DNA of 64,000 nucleotides, taken from NCBI GenBank assembly GCA_016719785.1, contig JADJYJ010000003.1, forward strand, positions 1 through 64,000, in the 5' to 3' direction. Of this stretch, positions 53,759-62,425 are shown in pieces; position 1 is the stretch's first letter; each line of letters starts with the position of its first letter. The notes below the pieces were generated by a model. The model was given only the letters and a program-made list of their open reading frames with translations, was not told the origin of the DNA and did not search any database. Origin of the DNA: Candidatus Amarolinea dominans. GTDB lineage: Bacteria; Chloroflexota; Anaerolineae; SSC4; Amarolineaceae. Both the position numbers and the translations under genes were made by a program.

Positions 53759-54625
53759 CTACGACTCCGCAGCTCTACCCAGCTCGACCAGAAAGCCCGC
53801 GGCATGGGCCAGTTGTGCGAACAGCAGCAGCGGGCGCGCCGTGGCGACCGGCATCTGACTGCCTCTCAGACCGAGCAATCCCACATAGAACGCCCATGAC
53901 TCGGCGGCCGGCGCAAGATCCACGCGCCGGCGCAGGCGCCTGGCGCCGCGGCCATAGTTGAACTGTTGCTGCCAGAAGCTGCGCGCGGTCAAGGCCTGGG
54001 TGTGATAGACGATCGCCTGTGGCGCGTAAATCATGCCGCCCCCGTGCGCCAGCCAGCGCGCGCAAAATTCACGATCTTCACCTGCAGCCCAGGGAAAAGC
54101 GGTATCGAAGCCACCGCGCTGGCGAAAGCGCCGGGCGGATACGGCCAGATTGTTGGAGGCCAGGAAGCGGGCGCGCGTTGGATCGGCGTTGTAATGGGCG
54201 TAGAGGTAGCTGACAATGGCCTGGCTGGTCGCGGCAAACCGGTTGTCGGCCAGCGCATTGACGGTGCGTCCGCCCACCAGGTGATCAGGCGCGGCGGTCA
54301 GATGATCAGCCAGCGCGGCCAGCCAGCCGGGGTCAGCCTGACAGTCATCATCCATGAAGGCGAGAAAATTGCCCTGCGCGTGACGCGCCCCCAGGTTGCG
54401 GGCGGCGGCCGGCCCGGCGTGCGATTGCGCAAGCAGCCGCAGGTTGAGCTGCCCTGACCACGCGGCCGCCAGCGCAGGCGCATCCCATGACCCACCATCG
54501 TTGACCACAATGACCTCGCAAGCGTCGCGCGCAGCATCGAGCCGGGCGAGCGCTTGCAGGCAAGCACTCAAAGCCTGCTGGCGTCCAAAGGTGGGGATGA
54601 TGATCGAAAAGGTGAGGTTGCGCAT
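53759..54625 (-). CDS. Family 2 glycosyltransferase
   Basis: 288 residues, GT-A fold. SIIIPTFGRQQALSACLQAL and VIVVNDGGS form the nucleotide-sugar site; FMDDDCQADPGWL (Asp92-94) is the metal-binding DxD. Later ASNNLAVSARRFRQRGGFD and AGEDREFCARWLAHGGG carry the acceptor-site ED motif. No transmembrane segment except weak hydrophobicity near the end. It is the last gene of a minus-strand glycan cluster, 27 bases after the aminotransferase. The sugar is unknown. Confidence 0.9.
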   Translation of the reverse strand: MRNLTFSIIIPTFGRQQALSACLQALARLDAARDACEVIVVNDGGSWDAPALAAAWSGQLNLRLLAQSHAGPAAARNLGARHAQGNFLAFMDDDCQADPGWLAALADHLTAAPDHLVGGRTVNALADNRFAATSQAIVSYLYAHYNADPTRARFLASNNLAVSARRFRQRGGFDTAFPWAAGEDREFCARWLAHGGGMIYAPQAIVYHTQALTARSFWQQQFNYGRGARRLRRRVDLAPAAESWAFYVGLLGLRGSQMPVATARPLLLFAQLAHAAGFLVELGRAAES

Positions 54626-54652
54626 GTCGTTGCCAGGCGGTTCTGCCGCGGC

Positions 54653-55771
54653 TCAGAGGCTGGCGACCGCATGACGCACCGCTGCCGCCACCTCATCTAC
54701 CTGGGCGTCGGTCATCTCCGGGTAGAGCGGCAGGGAGAAGATTTCCTGCGCGATCTGTTCGCTGACAGGCAACGCACCGGCCGCGGCCAGGTGCGGATAG
54801 GCCGGCTGCAGATGGATAGGCGCCGGATAGTGAATCAGCGTGCCGATGCCAGCCGCCTTCAGCGCCTCCTGCAGGTCATGGCGCCGCGCATGGCGAACCA
54901 CGTAGAGATGATAAACATGGCTCCGCCCCGGGCCGGTCCGCGGCGTTGCGATACCGCTGCCCGCCAGCAGGCGATCATAGCGCGCGGCCAGCGCCTGGCG
55001 CCGCGTGTTCCAGGCGTCCAGGTGCGGTAATTTCACCCGCAGCAGCGCGGCCTGCAGTTCATCCAGGCGGCTGTTGAGGCCATGCTCCTGGCTGATGTAA
55101 CGGGCGCCGGGCTGCCAACCATACTCACGCAGGCTGCGTACGCGGGCGGCCAGCGCCGCGTCCGTGCTGACCACCATGCCGCCATCGCCGGCCGCGCCCA
55201 GGTTCTTGGTCGGATAGAAGCTGAAGCAGGCCAGATCGCCCCAGACGCCCACCGGACGATCCTGATAGCGGGCGCCGTGGGCCTGCGCACAGTCTTCGAT
55301 CACGCGCAGATTGTGCTGGCGGGCGAAGGTCAGGATGGGCGCCAGGTCGGCCGGTTGACCGTAGAGATGCACGGGGATGATGGCGCGGGTGGCCGGCGTC
55401 AGCGCCGCGGCCAGCCGCGCCGGATCCAGGGTGAAAGTATCCGCTTCGATGTCCACCAGCACAGGCTGCGCGCCGCTGTTGACAATGGCCGTCACCGTGG
55501 CCACGGCCGTGTGCGCGACGGTGATGACTTCAGCGCCGGGGCCGATGTCGCAGGCCAGCAAGGCCAGGAGCAAGGCATCGGTGCCGGAATTGACGCCGAC
55601 CGCATTGGCCGCAGCGGGTAAGCCTAACCAGGCGGCAAATTCGGCCTCGAACGCACTCACCTCAGGCCCCAAAATGTACCAGCCCGCGCGCAGCACGCGC
55701 AAGGCCGCGGCCTCCAGATCCTTTGCCAGCGCCGCGTGCTGAGTCTTCAAGTCGTTGAACGGTATGTGCAT
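54653..55771 (-). CDS. DegT/DnrJ/EryC1-family sugar aminotransferase
   Basis: 372 residues. PLP-dependent enzyme that aminates nucleotide-linked keto-sugars. GVNSGTDALLLALLA binds the cofactor phosphate, VIEDCAQAHGA contributes the Asp that contacts the pyridine nitrogen, and CFSFYPTKNLGAAGDGG carries the Schiff-base Lys189. LREYGWQPGARYISQEHGLN and NSRLDELQAALL are family motifs. Together with the upstream SDR it could make an amino sugar for the glycan. A short palindromic intergenic repeat (55795-55863) separates the two. Confidence 0.93.
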   Translation of the reverse strand: MHIPFNDLKTQHAALAKDLEAAALRVLRAGWYILGPEVSAFEAEFAAWLGLPAAANAVGVNSGTDALLLALLACDIGPGAEVITVAHTAVATVTAIVNSGAQPVLVDIEADTFTLDPARLAAALTPATRAIIPVHLYGQPADLAPILTFARQHNLRVIEDCAQAHGARYQDRPVGVWGDLACFSFYPTKNLGAAGDGGMVVSTDAALAARVRSLREYGWQPGARYISQEHGLNSRLDELQAALLRVKLPHLDAWNTRRQALAARYDRLLAGSGIATPRTGPGRSHVYHLYVVRHARRHDLQEALKAAGIGTLIHYPAPIHLQPAYPHLAAAGALPVSEQIAQEIFSLPLYPEMTDAQVDEVAAAVRHAVASL

Positions 55772-55794
55772 GATCGGTATCTCATCAAGGAATT

Positions 55795-55863
55795 CTCACA
55801 CAAAGCCTCGCAGCCTCGCAGCAATCGGTTTACTTCTTTGTGTTCTTGGTGTCTTAGTGTGAG
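55795..55863. repeat. Intergenic palindrome CTCACACAAAG / CTTTGTG..GTGTGAG
   Basis: CTCACAC (55795-55801) pairs with GTGTGAG (55857-55863), and CACAAAG (55799-55805) with CTTTGTG (55836-55842). A CCTCGCAG direct repeat lies inside. It lies in the 98-base gap between the SDR and aminotransferase genes. Confidence 0.6.
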
Positions 55864-55869
55864 CCATTG

Positions 55870-56922
55870 TTACCAATAGTGGTGTCCGTACTTTTCGTAG
55901 TAGTCCACCATGCGGCGCAGACCCTCGGTCAGGGGAACCGTCGGCCGCCAACCGAGCGTAGCCTCGATCTTGGCGTAGCTCGAGTAGACATCGCCAATGT
56001 CAATCTTCTGGCGATCGGCCGGCCAGGGCGCCAGGCGCACGCGGCCGCGCCCAGTAATCTCGACCAGCATCTGCGCCAGGTCTCCCAGCGCCACCGGCTG
56101 CAGCCCACCCAGGTTGAAGACCTGCCCGGCCGCGGCCGGATTGGCGCCCGCCAGCAAGAAGGCCTCTACCACATCATCCACGTAGGTCAGATCACGGCGC
56201 TGGCGGCCATCCCCGTAGACCTGAATCTCCGCGCCCTCCAACGCCAGGCGCACGAACCAGGCGATGAAGCCCTGCCGGTTGTGGCGCAAGAGCTGCCGCG
56301 GGCCGTAGGTGTTGGTCAGGCGCAGCGAGCTGGCGGTCAGGCCGTAGACCTGGTGATAGACGATGTGATACCACTCGCCCGCCAGTTTGTTGACGCCGTT
56401 GACATCGGTGGGGTGCTGCAAATGCTGTTCGTCCAGCGGCAGGTAATCGGGCTTGCCGTACTGCTGGCGTGTGCCCGCGTAAACGATCCTGATCGCGGGG
56501 TTGTGCAGGCGACACGCTTCCAGGATGCTCAACTGACTGCGCGCGTTGATCTCCAGATCGGTGAACGGATCGCTCATCGAATCGAGATGGCTGACCTGGC
56601 CGGCCAGGTTGAACAGGTAATCATGCCCGGGAACCAGCGCGTTCATGGCATGAGCGTCGCGCACATCGGCCAGGTTGACATGCACCCGCTGGCGCACCGG
56701 CTCGATGTTGAACCAATTGCCGCCATACGCGGGAATCAGCGAATCTACCAGCGTGACCGCCGCGCCCAGGTCCAGCAGGCGCAGCGCCAGGTTGGAGCCG
56801 ATGAACCCCAGGCCGCCGGTGATGAGCACGCGCGCGCCGTCGTAATGCCGGGCGAAATCTGGCTGATTGGCGCCAGAGAAATCCGGTTTCTGGCCCCCTG
56901 GCTGGCTGTTGACGGTTGTCAA
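55870..56922 (-). CDS. SDR-family nucleotide-sugar epimerase/dehydratase with Asn in place of catalytic Tyr
   Basis: 350 residues, extended SDR fold. ITGGLGFIGSNLALRLLDLG (residues 35-54) binds the dinucleotide, DYLFNLAGQVSH is the second conserved strand, and VYAGTRQQYGKPDYLPLDE the third. The usual catalytic YxxxK is NGVNK here (Asn175, Lys179). LTNTYGPRQLLRHNRQGFIA and VYGDGRQRRDLTYVDDVVEA are typical sugar-nucleotide contacts. The loss of Tyr at the key position occurs with the rest of the family pattern intact, so either a distinct subfamily or an altered chemistry is implied. It sits 15 bases downstream of the DUF2079 frame. Confidence 0.87.
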   Translation of the reverse strand: MTTVNSQPGGQKPDFSGANQPDFARHYDGARVLITGGLGFIGSNLALRLLDLGAAVTLVDSLIPAYGGNWFNIEPVRQRVHVNLADVRDAHAMNALVPGHDYLFNLAGQVSHLDSMSDPFTDLEINARSQLSILEACRLHNPAIRIVYAGTRQQYGKPDYLPLDEQHLQHPTDVNGVNKLAGEWYHIVYHQVYGLTASSLRLTNTYGPRQLLRHNRQGFIAWFVRLALEGAEIQVYGDGRQRRDLTYVDDVVEAFLLAGANPAAAGQVFNLGGLQPVALGDLAQMLVEITGRGRVRLAPWPADRQKIDIGDVYSSYAKIEATLGWRPTVPLTEGLRRMVDYYEKYGHHYW

Positions 56923-56937
56923 TTCCTCACCTCTTTT

Positions 56938-58926
56938 CTATTTTACGGCGATGGTTCCGACCACAACCTCGTCGCCGCCCGCGGCCAGGGGCAGCCGCTG
57001 GCCCGTCTGAGGGCTATAAAGCCCGATCAGCAGTGTGTAGACGCCGGCTTTCAACGCTGCCGGCGCCTCCAGGTTGCGCCGGTCTGCACCCGCTTGGCCC
57101 GGCGCCCAGGCGCTGAACGGCCGTGGGCCAAACCAAACCGGCTGGCCGTCGGCCTGCGCCACGTTGTGCCCCGCGGCGTCACGCAGATGCAGGAAAACGT
57201 TGAGATCGAGAGCCGCCGGCGCGGCCAGTTGCCAGGTCAGCGTCAATGGCAGGGTGATGGTGATCCCCTGGCGGCTGAGCGTCGGCGGTAGGCCGGCCAC
57301 GCGGCGCAGGTCGCCCCAGGTCGTGCCCGCGGGCGTGTTCCAGGTGGCGATGGGCGGCGCATTGGCGGGCGCCGGCGGGTCGTCAGCCAGGGGAATCAAG
57401 TGACGCCCGACGCGGCGCACGGCGGCCAGGCGCGCCCAGGTGTCTTGCTCGAACAACGTCGCCGCGCCTTGCACACGCCAACGGCGCTGCAGGTCCGCCC
57501 AGGTGTTGCCCTGAAACAGTCCGACCGCTGGCGCCCAGGTTTGCGGCAGGTACCAGGGCAGCGTTTCGACCACAATCAGCTCGCCTGGCTGCCAGCGGCC
57601 TGGCGGATACCAGAGGGTTGCGATGGCCGGGCGCTGGCTGGGATCATCGGCCAGGCTGCCATCCGGCGTCACGGCAAACGGCCACAGATGCAGGTCGGCG
57701 GGCAGTGGCGTTTGCGTCTGCCAAAAGCTGCGCCAGCGTGTCAGGCCCCATTTGCCGTCATCCACCAGCTCATAGCCGAGCAAACTCACGCGTTCGCCGA
57801 ACACCAGCGGCGCGGATTGCAGGGCGGGTGGTTGGGTGAGCAGCCCGGAGCGGTCGGCGCGGGCAAAGTCGAAGAAAGCGTCCGGGAGCACACATTTCGC
57901 ATAGTCTGGCTCATGGGAAGGCAATGAACATTCGGTGCGAGGGGGTGCGTCGGGCGCGGGCTGCTGCAGGAGAACGAAGCCATCGGCTGCGTCTGTGATC
58001 TGCCAGCCCTGCGCGATCAGGTCGAGCACCGCGCGTTGAATTTCGGCCGGGTGGCGGTCGGTGGCGCCGGTGACATCCACCAGCGCCCAGGCGGCGTCGC
58101 CCAGGATGGGGAATTTGTAGAGCTTGGTGCGATGGCTGAAGTGCGGGTAGAGCGCGGTGGTGACGCTGCCGGGCGCGGCGGTTGGCGCCTGTGCGCTGAA
58201 GCGGGCGAGCAGGGCCGCGTGCGGTGTCACATCCGGCCAGCGGAACTCACGGCCCAGGGGGGTGTAGCCCGCCATGATCTGGTAGGCGAATGCCCACAGC
58301 AGCAGCCAGGCCAGGGTCAGGCGTCCGGCACGGGGGCGAACGGCGAGCAGGCGGCGCACGCCCACCAGGGCAGCCATCGCCACAAAGGGCACGAGCGGCG
58401 CCGAATAGTGAAATTCTCCGCTGAACTGGGCCGGATACGCGCTGAAGAGATTGGCGATCAACAAGGGGGCGCTGAGCAGCAGAATCTCCGGGGCCAGCAG
58501 GCTGAGAAAGCCAAACGGAGCCAGCAGGCCGGCCAGGTAGGTCAGCCGTGACGGTTCGGTGGCAATTTTCCAGACCAGGGCCGGCTGCGTGAAGAAGCTC
58601 CTGACGATGGAAAGGGGGGAATCGCCCAGGGCGCCGTAGCGGGCAAAGTAGACCGATTGATCCACGCCGTAGACCTGCGCGGCGTAGCGGGGGATGATGA
58701 CGAAGGTGGCGAGATAGAACCAGCCCAGGCTGAGCAGCATGACCAGCAGACCGGCCGTGATTGCGGACAGGCGCGGCAGGCGGGCGCGCCATCCAGGTTG
58801 CCGGTCGCGGGATGGCGGGTTTGGACTGATCGCTTCACGGTCGCGCCGCCGCGCCAGCCAGGCCTGGCTGAGGACATACAGCCCCAGCATGAAGGCCAGC
58901 AGAGCCGCTTCTTCCTTGACGCTCAT
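56938..58926 (-). CDS. DUF2079-family membrane protein, C-terminal part (continues the upstream frame)
   Basis: 662 residues. It opens directly in a membrane segment (EEAALLAFMLGLYVLSQAWL) without a ribosome binding site. The preceding bases in this frame read PALQAANLAEFHAIPLAVTP, HWWGFVLACLVLMSVKEE, the middle of a DUF2079 domain, back to about 59056. The real gene therefore includes the upstream frame (58970-60517), broken by one base. About five transmembrane helices are followed by a large soluble region (from about residue 230) with beta-rich sequence such as LTLTWQLAAPAALDLNVFLH. DUF2079 proteins are predicted membrane proteins of unknown function, perhaps GT-C-like. Confidence 0.75.
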   Translation of the reverse strand: MSVKEEAALLAFMLGLYVLSQAWLARRRDREAISPNPPSRDRQPGWRARLPRLSAITAGLLVMLLSLGWFYLATFVIIPRYAAQVYGVDQSVYFARYGALGDSPLSIVRSFFTQPALVWKIATEPSRLTYLAGLLAPFGFLSLLAPEILLLSAPLLIANLFSAYPAQFSGEFHYSAPLVPFVAMAALVGVRRLLAVRPRAGRLTLAWLLLWAFAYQIMAGYTPLGREFRWPDVTPHAALLARFSAQAPTAAPGSVTTALYPHFSHRTKLYKFPILGDAAWALVDVTGATDRHPAEIQRAVLDLIAQGWQITDAADGFVLLQQPAPDAPPRTECSLPSHEPDYAKCVLPDAFFDFARADRSGLLTQPPALQSAPLVFGERVSLLGYELVDDGKWGLTRWRSFWQTQTPLPADLHLWPFAVTPDGSLADDPSQRPAIATLWYPPGRWQPGELIVVETLPWYLPQTWAPAVGLFQGNTWADLQRRWRVQGAATLFEQDTWARLAAVRRVGRHLIPLADDPPAPANAPPIATWNTPAGTTWGDLRRVAGLPPTLSRQGITITLPLTLTWQLAAPAALDLNVFLHLRDAAGHNVAQADGQPVWFGPRPFSAWAPGQAGADRRNLEAPAALKAGVYTLLIGLYSPQTGQRLPLAAGGDEVVVGTIAVK

Positions 58927-58969
58927 GAGGACGAGGCAGGCGAGGACGAATCCCCACCAGTGACGGCGC

Positions 58970-60517
58970 TCATTGCACCAAAACGCCAGCAGAACCGGCG
59001 TGACGGCGAGGGGAATGGCGTGGAACTCGGCCAGGTTGGCGGCCTGCAGCGCGGGAGAAGAGCAGGTAGGCCAGGGCCAGGACTAACGGCGTCCATGTAG
59101 CCAGTCCGGCGCTCGACGAGCGCAGCATGGCGCGGGCCAGGGCAAAGATGACGAGGGCACCGCTGCCCAGCGCCAGCGTTTGCACGATCAGCAGGGCGCG
59201 CACATCGTTCCACAGGTGAAAAACAAGCGAGAGGGGCAGGAAGATCGGTTCGACGTGATCGGTCAGGCGGGTGCTGACGAAATCGTCCTTGATTTCTTGC
59301 ACGAAGCGCCCCTGACTCGTGTTCCAGATCGCCAGGTCCATCTGGCCCAGGTCAGCCATGTGGGTACGCAGCGCCTGGTGGGGGCGGATGGACAGTAGGG
59401 AGAAGCCGACGACGTAGAGCACGAACAGCGCGAGGGCGGCCGCCCGTACCCGGTCCCTGCTCAGGCGGGAACCCTGCCGGTCAGAAGATGGGCGGGAACT
59501 GACGTTTGGCGGCGGTCCCCGCTGCGTTGCCCATTGCCAGGTTGCGACCGCGGCTGCGCCGCCGATTTCACCGATGATCATCCACAGACGGGCCACGATG
59601 GCGATGATGGCGGGCAGCGGCGCGCTGAAGAGGCCCTGCAGCAGGAGGACCAGCACGCCTTCGCGCACGCCGAGGCCGCTGGGCGTCAACAGGCTGAGGT
59701 AGCCAATCACGTAGGCGGCCGCATAGCCGGCAATCAGCCAGGGCACTTGCGCGGATGCAACCGGGGCCAGTCCGGCCGCCAGGGCGCTGAAGCCCAGGCC
59801 AAAGCCAAGCCAGACCAGGCCGTAGGTGAGCAGGAGGCGCGCCAGGTCAACGACGGTCAGGGTGATGCGCAGAGGCGGGCGCTTGAGGCGGGTCAGCGCC
59901 CAGTTCAAGGTGGTTTCGAGCACCCGCGGGTGCAGAAAGATCAAACCGAGCGGTGCCAGCCAGAGCGCCGGGCGCAGGCGATCGAACCAGGCGCCCTGCC
60001 CGGCCAGGGCAAAGTAGACCGCGGCCAGCAGCAGCCCGGCCAGGGTGGAGATGGCCTGATGCAGCGCGATGCTGGTGAAGGTGGCGGTGCGCGCAATGCC
60101 GAGCCGGCTGCACATTTCGGCCATGCCCAGGAACTGCCAGACGTTGCCGGGGATGTAGCGGATGATGTTGGACAGGAACCAGATGCGGGCCGCCTCGCCA
60201 AAGCGCAGCGATCCACCGAGGCGCCCCAGGATGAAGCGCCACTGGTTCAGTTCCAGGAGCCAGGTGAGCCACAGCAAGGCGAGGGCCAGCAGCAGCCAGC
60301 CAATCTCGATCTGCCAGGGGTAGGCCTGCAGTTGCTGCCATTGGGTTGCGATCAGCGCGCCCAGAAACACGACAGCCAGGACAAAGATGCCCGTTTGCAG
60401 CCAGGGACGGAGGCGGGCCAACCGCCGTCTCCGCCCCGGTTCAGGCGGAGACGGAAAGAAACCAGGTTCCGCGGGCGAAACCTGGTTTCCGTTGGTTGAT
60501 ACTGGTGGCTGACTCAT
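58970..60517 (-). CDS. AglD/LPG-synthase-type flippase domain fused to DUF2079 N-terminus
   Basis: 515 residues as read, of which the last 30 (after LAYLLFS) are out of frame. Residues 40-330 are the lysylphosphatidylglycerol-synthase-like membrane domain (IIRYIPGNVWQFLGMAEMCS and LTPSGLGVREGVLVLLLQGL), found in UPF0104/AglD-type proteins. From about 360 begins DUF2079 (RPHQALRTHMADLGQMDLAI, VEPIFLPLSLVFHLWNDVRA). The two are in one frame, so the fusion is real. A one-base frame change near 59056 separates this from the rest (56938-58926). The N-terminus is encoded over two hairpins (60425-60454 and 60458-60489). The predicted promoter leaves almost no leader. Confidence 0.75.
   Translation of the reverse strand: MSQPPVSTNGNQVSPAEPGFFPSPPEPGRRRRLARLRPWLQTGIFVLAVVFLGALIATQWQQLQAYPWQIEIGWLLLALALLWLTWLLELNQWRFILGRLGGSLRFGEAARIWFLSNIIRYIPGNVWQFLGMAEMCSRLGIARTATFTSIALHQAISTLAGLLLAAVYFALAGQGAWFDRLRPALWLAPLGLIFLHPRVLETTLNWALTRLKRPPLRITLTVVDLARLLLTYGLVWLGFGLGFSALAAGLAPVASAQVPWLIAGYAAAYVIGYLSLLTPSGLGVREGVLVLLLQGLFSAPLPAIIAIVARLWMIIGEIGGAAAVATWQWATQRGPPPNVSSRPSSDRQGSRLSRDRVRAAALALFVLYVVGFSLLSIRPHQALRTHMADLGQMDLAIWNTSQGRFVQEIKDDFVSTRLTDHVEPIFLPLSLVFHLWNDVRALLIVQTLALGSGALVIFALARAMLRSSSAGLATWTPLVLALAYLLFSRAAGRQPGRVPRHSPRRHAGSAGVLVQ
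60458..60489. repeat. GAAACC..GGTTTC palindrome in the fusion gene's N-terminus
   Basis: GAAACCAGGTT (60458-60468) pairs with AACCTGGTTTC (60479-60489). A second hairpin, CCGTCTCCGCC / GGCGGAGACGG (60425-60435, 60444-60454), lies next to it. Both are inside coding sequence for residues about 10-31. Confidence 0.65.
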
Positions 60518-60524
60518 GCCGGTC

Positions 60525-60554
60525 AGTATAACACCGCCCTGACGCCGTCAGCAA
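60525..60554 (-). promoter_or_regulatory. Promoter of the glycan cluster
   Basis: On the minus strand TTGCTG (60554-60549) and TATACT (60530-60525), 18 bases apart. The predicted start of transcription is at about 60518, next to the ATG at 60517, so the mRNA would be leaderless. Confidence 0.55.
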
Positions 60555-60578
60555 ATTGGCCGGGGAATGGCTTTTTGC

Positions 60579-61139
60579 TCACTGCCCTGGCGTCTGGCGC
60601 ATGGGCATGGTGATGAAGGTGAGGCCCAGGTACGGCTTGGCGGCATCGTCCGGGTGCTGGCCCAGCGTCACCGTGACCGTTTGCTCGTCCGCACTACGAC
60701 GGACGGTGATTTCGACCTGATCGCCCGGCTTGTACGCGGCGATGGCTTCGGCCAGGGTCAAGCCCTGATCGAGCTTCTTGTTGCCGACTGCGGTGATCAG
60801 ATCGCCCGCCTGCAGGCCGGCATTGGCGGCCGGGCCGTCGGCGACGACCTCGCGGATCATGGCGCCGTTCATGCCCATCACGCCTGGCCCCATCGGCATC
60901 TGATCGTCAGGCATCACGGGCACGTAGGGCAAACCGGGGATCGGCGTTTGCTGATTCGGCCGCCGTGAATCGTCCGGCGTCAGTGTTCGTTGAATCTCGA
61001 TGGTTTGCCGATTTCGACCGATGGCGAAGCCGGCCACGCCGCCAATGGCGGCGGACACGGCAGCCACCAGGCACAACGCAATCACCGCCACTGCTGCGAT
61101 GAGCACAATCCTGTTACGCGAACTGTTATTCTCGTTCAT
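60579..61139 (-). CDS. Membrane-anchored PDZ-domain protein
   Basis: 186 residues. One transmembrane helix (IVLIAAVAVIALCLVAAVSA, about 11-30), a Pro-rich linker, then a PDZ domain (about 100-180): AMIREVVADGPAANAGLQAG, DLITAVGNKKLDQGLTLAEA and GDQVEITVRRSADEQTVTVT. There is no protease domain, so it is not a full HtrA/DegP; it may present peptides or recruit partners outside the membrane. ATG 61139 has AAAGGAGA 6 bases upstream. The frame continues to 61205 with no better start. Divergent from the next gene. Confidence 0.82.
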   Translation of the reverse strand: MNENNSSRNRIVLIAAVAVIALCLVAAVSAAIGGVAGFAIGRNRQTIEIQRTLTPDDSRRPNQQTPIPGLPYVPVMPDDQMPMGPGVMGMNGAMIREVVADGPAANAGLQAGDLITAVGNKKLDQGLTLAEAIAAYKPGDQVEITVRRSADEQTVTVTLGQHPDDAAKPYLGLTFITMPMRQTPGQ

Positions 61140-61248
61140 TGTGAATCTCCTTTTCTTGTGCTGTATCTTCTCAATTTGTCGGGGCGCACCCTTGCGGTCG
61201 CCCACGCGGGCAGGCGCAAGACCATGCCCCTACTGGTCACAGCCAGAT

Positions 61249-61277
61249 TTGTCGAATGTTCTACCGTCAACTATACT
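61249..61277 (+). promoter_or_regulatory. Promoter for the secreted PT-linker protein
   Basis: TTGTCG at 61249-61254 and TATACT at 61272-61277 with a 17-base spacer. The predicted transcript would begin at about 61284, next to ATG 61286. Confidence 0.55.
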
Positions 61278-61285
61278 CAAAGCCT

Positions 61286-62362
61286 ATGATACGTGTCAAT
61301 AATTGGTTTCGCTCTCATTATTTTCCCGGCGTTCGGTCAATCCAGGACACCTCCCGCTCGGTATGCGGACCTCAGCGCCGCCTGGTTGCCTCCATATTCA
61401 GCCTGACTCTACTCGCGCTCAGCGTGCTGACCCCGGCGGCCCAGGCTGATCCACACGGCTGCACCGGTGCGGATGTCAACTACAACTGCAATTTCAACAA
61501 TTTCTATTCGACGCCCTATGGCTCCGCGCCCGACGGCTGGGCGCCTTTTGTGCTCAGTGGCTCGGCCGCGTTCGTCGAAGCGGTGGATACCTACTTCGGC
61601 CCGCCCTCGCTGCAGATCTGGTCCGACGGCGGCACGTTTCAGGCCGGCGTTTTTCAACAGGTGCGCAATCTCACGCCTGGCGCCACCTACCTGGCCTCAG
61701 TCGGCTGGGCCGCGCCCAATGAGCCGGACGCGTTCGGTCGCAAACTCGGTCTCGATCCCAGCGGCGGCGCCGATCCCACCTCGGCCAACGTGATCTGGGG
61801 GGCGACGCATTACGGGCCGGGGCGCTTTGGCAACTATTCGACGCCCGGCGATCCCAACCTGGATGTACGCGCGGTGGCCAGGAGCGATACGCTCACGATC
61901 TTCTTCTTCGTGGATCACAACTACAGCACAGGCGCCAACATGATCTTTGTGGACGCGATCAGCCTGGTGCGCGACGACAGTCAGCCGGTCGCGCCGCCGG
62001 CTCCCACCGATACCCCGCGTCCTCCGGCCCTGGCCGAATCACGGCCTAAGGCGGTTGCAGCCACCAACACCCCCGCGCCGACGGTGACGCCGACGCCAAC
62101 CGCGTCAGCCACGCCCACGGGCACCCCAACCGCCACGCCGACGCCAACACCCACAGCAAGCCCCAGCGCCACCCCTTCACCGACCCCGACGCCCACAGCC
62201 ACGCGACCGCCGCGGGCCACAGCCACCCCAACCATCGCGCCGACCGGGCTTAGCGGCATCGCCCGCGCACGGCGTCCGTTACTGCTGCCCGTTGGTTTTA
62301 CCGCCCTGGTCGGTTCCGTTGGCGTGGGCGGCCTGCTCAGGCGACGGCGCTTCCTGCGTTGA
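61286..62362 (+). CDS. Secreted protein with CBM-like domain, PT-rich linker and C-terminal anchor
   Basis: 358 residues. A basic N-terminus is followed by a signal segment (VASIFSLTLLALSVLTPAAQ). The domain at about 60-240 (NCNFNNFYSTPYGSAPDGWA, GTFQAGVFQQVRNLTPGATY, DTLTIFFFVDHNYSTGANMI) resembles the galactose-binding-like fold of carbohydrate-binding modules. A long Thr/Pro linker (from about 250) precedes a transmembrane helix (LLPVGFTALVGSVGVGGLLR) and basic tail. ATG 61286 is chosen because the promoter ends only 9 bases upstream; the ATG at 61256 would lie within the promoter. Ligand unknown. Confidence 0.7.
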   Translation: MIRVNNWFRSHYFPGVRSIQDTSRSVCGPQRRLVASIFSLTLLALSVLTPAAQADPHGCTGADVNYNCNFNNFYSTPYGSAPDGWAPFVLSGSAAFVEAVDTYFGPPSLQIWSDGGTFQAGVFQQVRNLTPGATYLASVGWAAPNEPDAFGRKLGLDPSGGADPTSANVIWGATHYGPGRFGNYSTPGDPNLDVRAVARSDTLTIFFFVDHNYSTGANMIFVDAISLVRDDSQPVAPPAPTDTPRPPALAESRPKAVAATNTPAPTVTPTPTASATPTGTPTATPTPTPTASPSATPSPTPTPTATRPPRATATPTIAPTGLSGIARARRPLLLPVGFTALVGSVGVGGLLRRRRFLR

Positions 62363-62425
62363 TTCCCATGATCTATTCGCCTTCGACGTATTGCCGAATC
62401 ATATCCGCAAACACCAGCAGATCGT

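Noticed and set aside
55867..57291. Open frame of 474 codons opposite the SDR and DUF2079 genes
   Set aside because: It crosses two real minus-strand genes and mirrors their codons; no ribosome binding site or motif.
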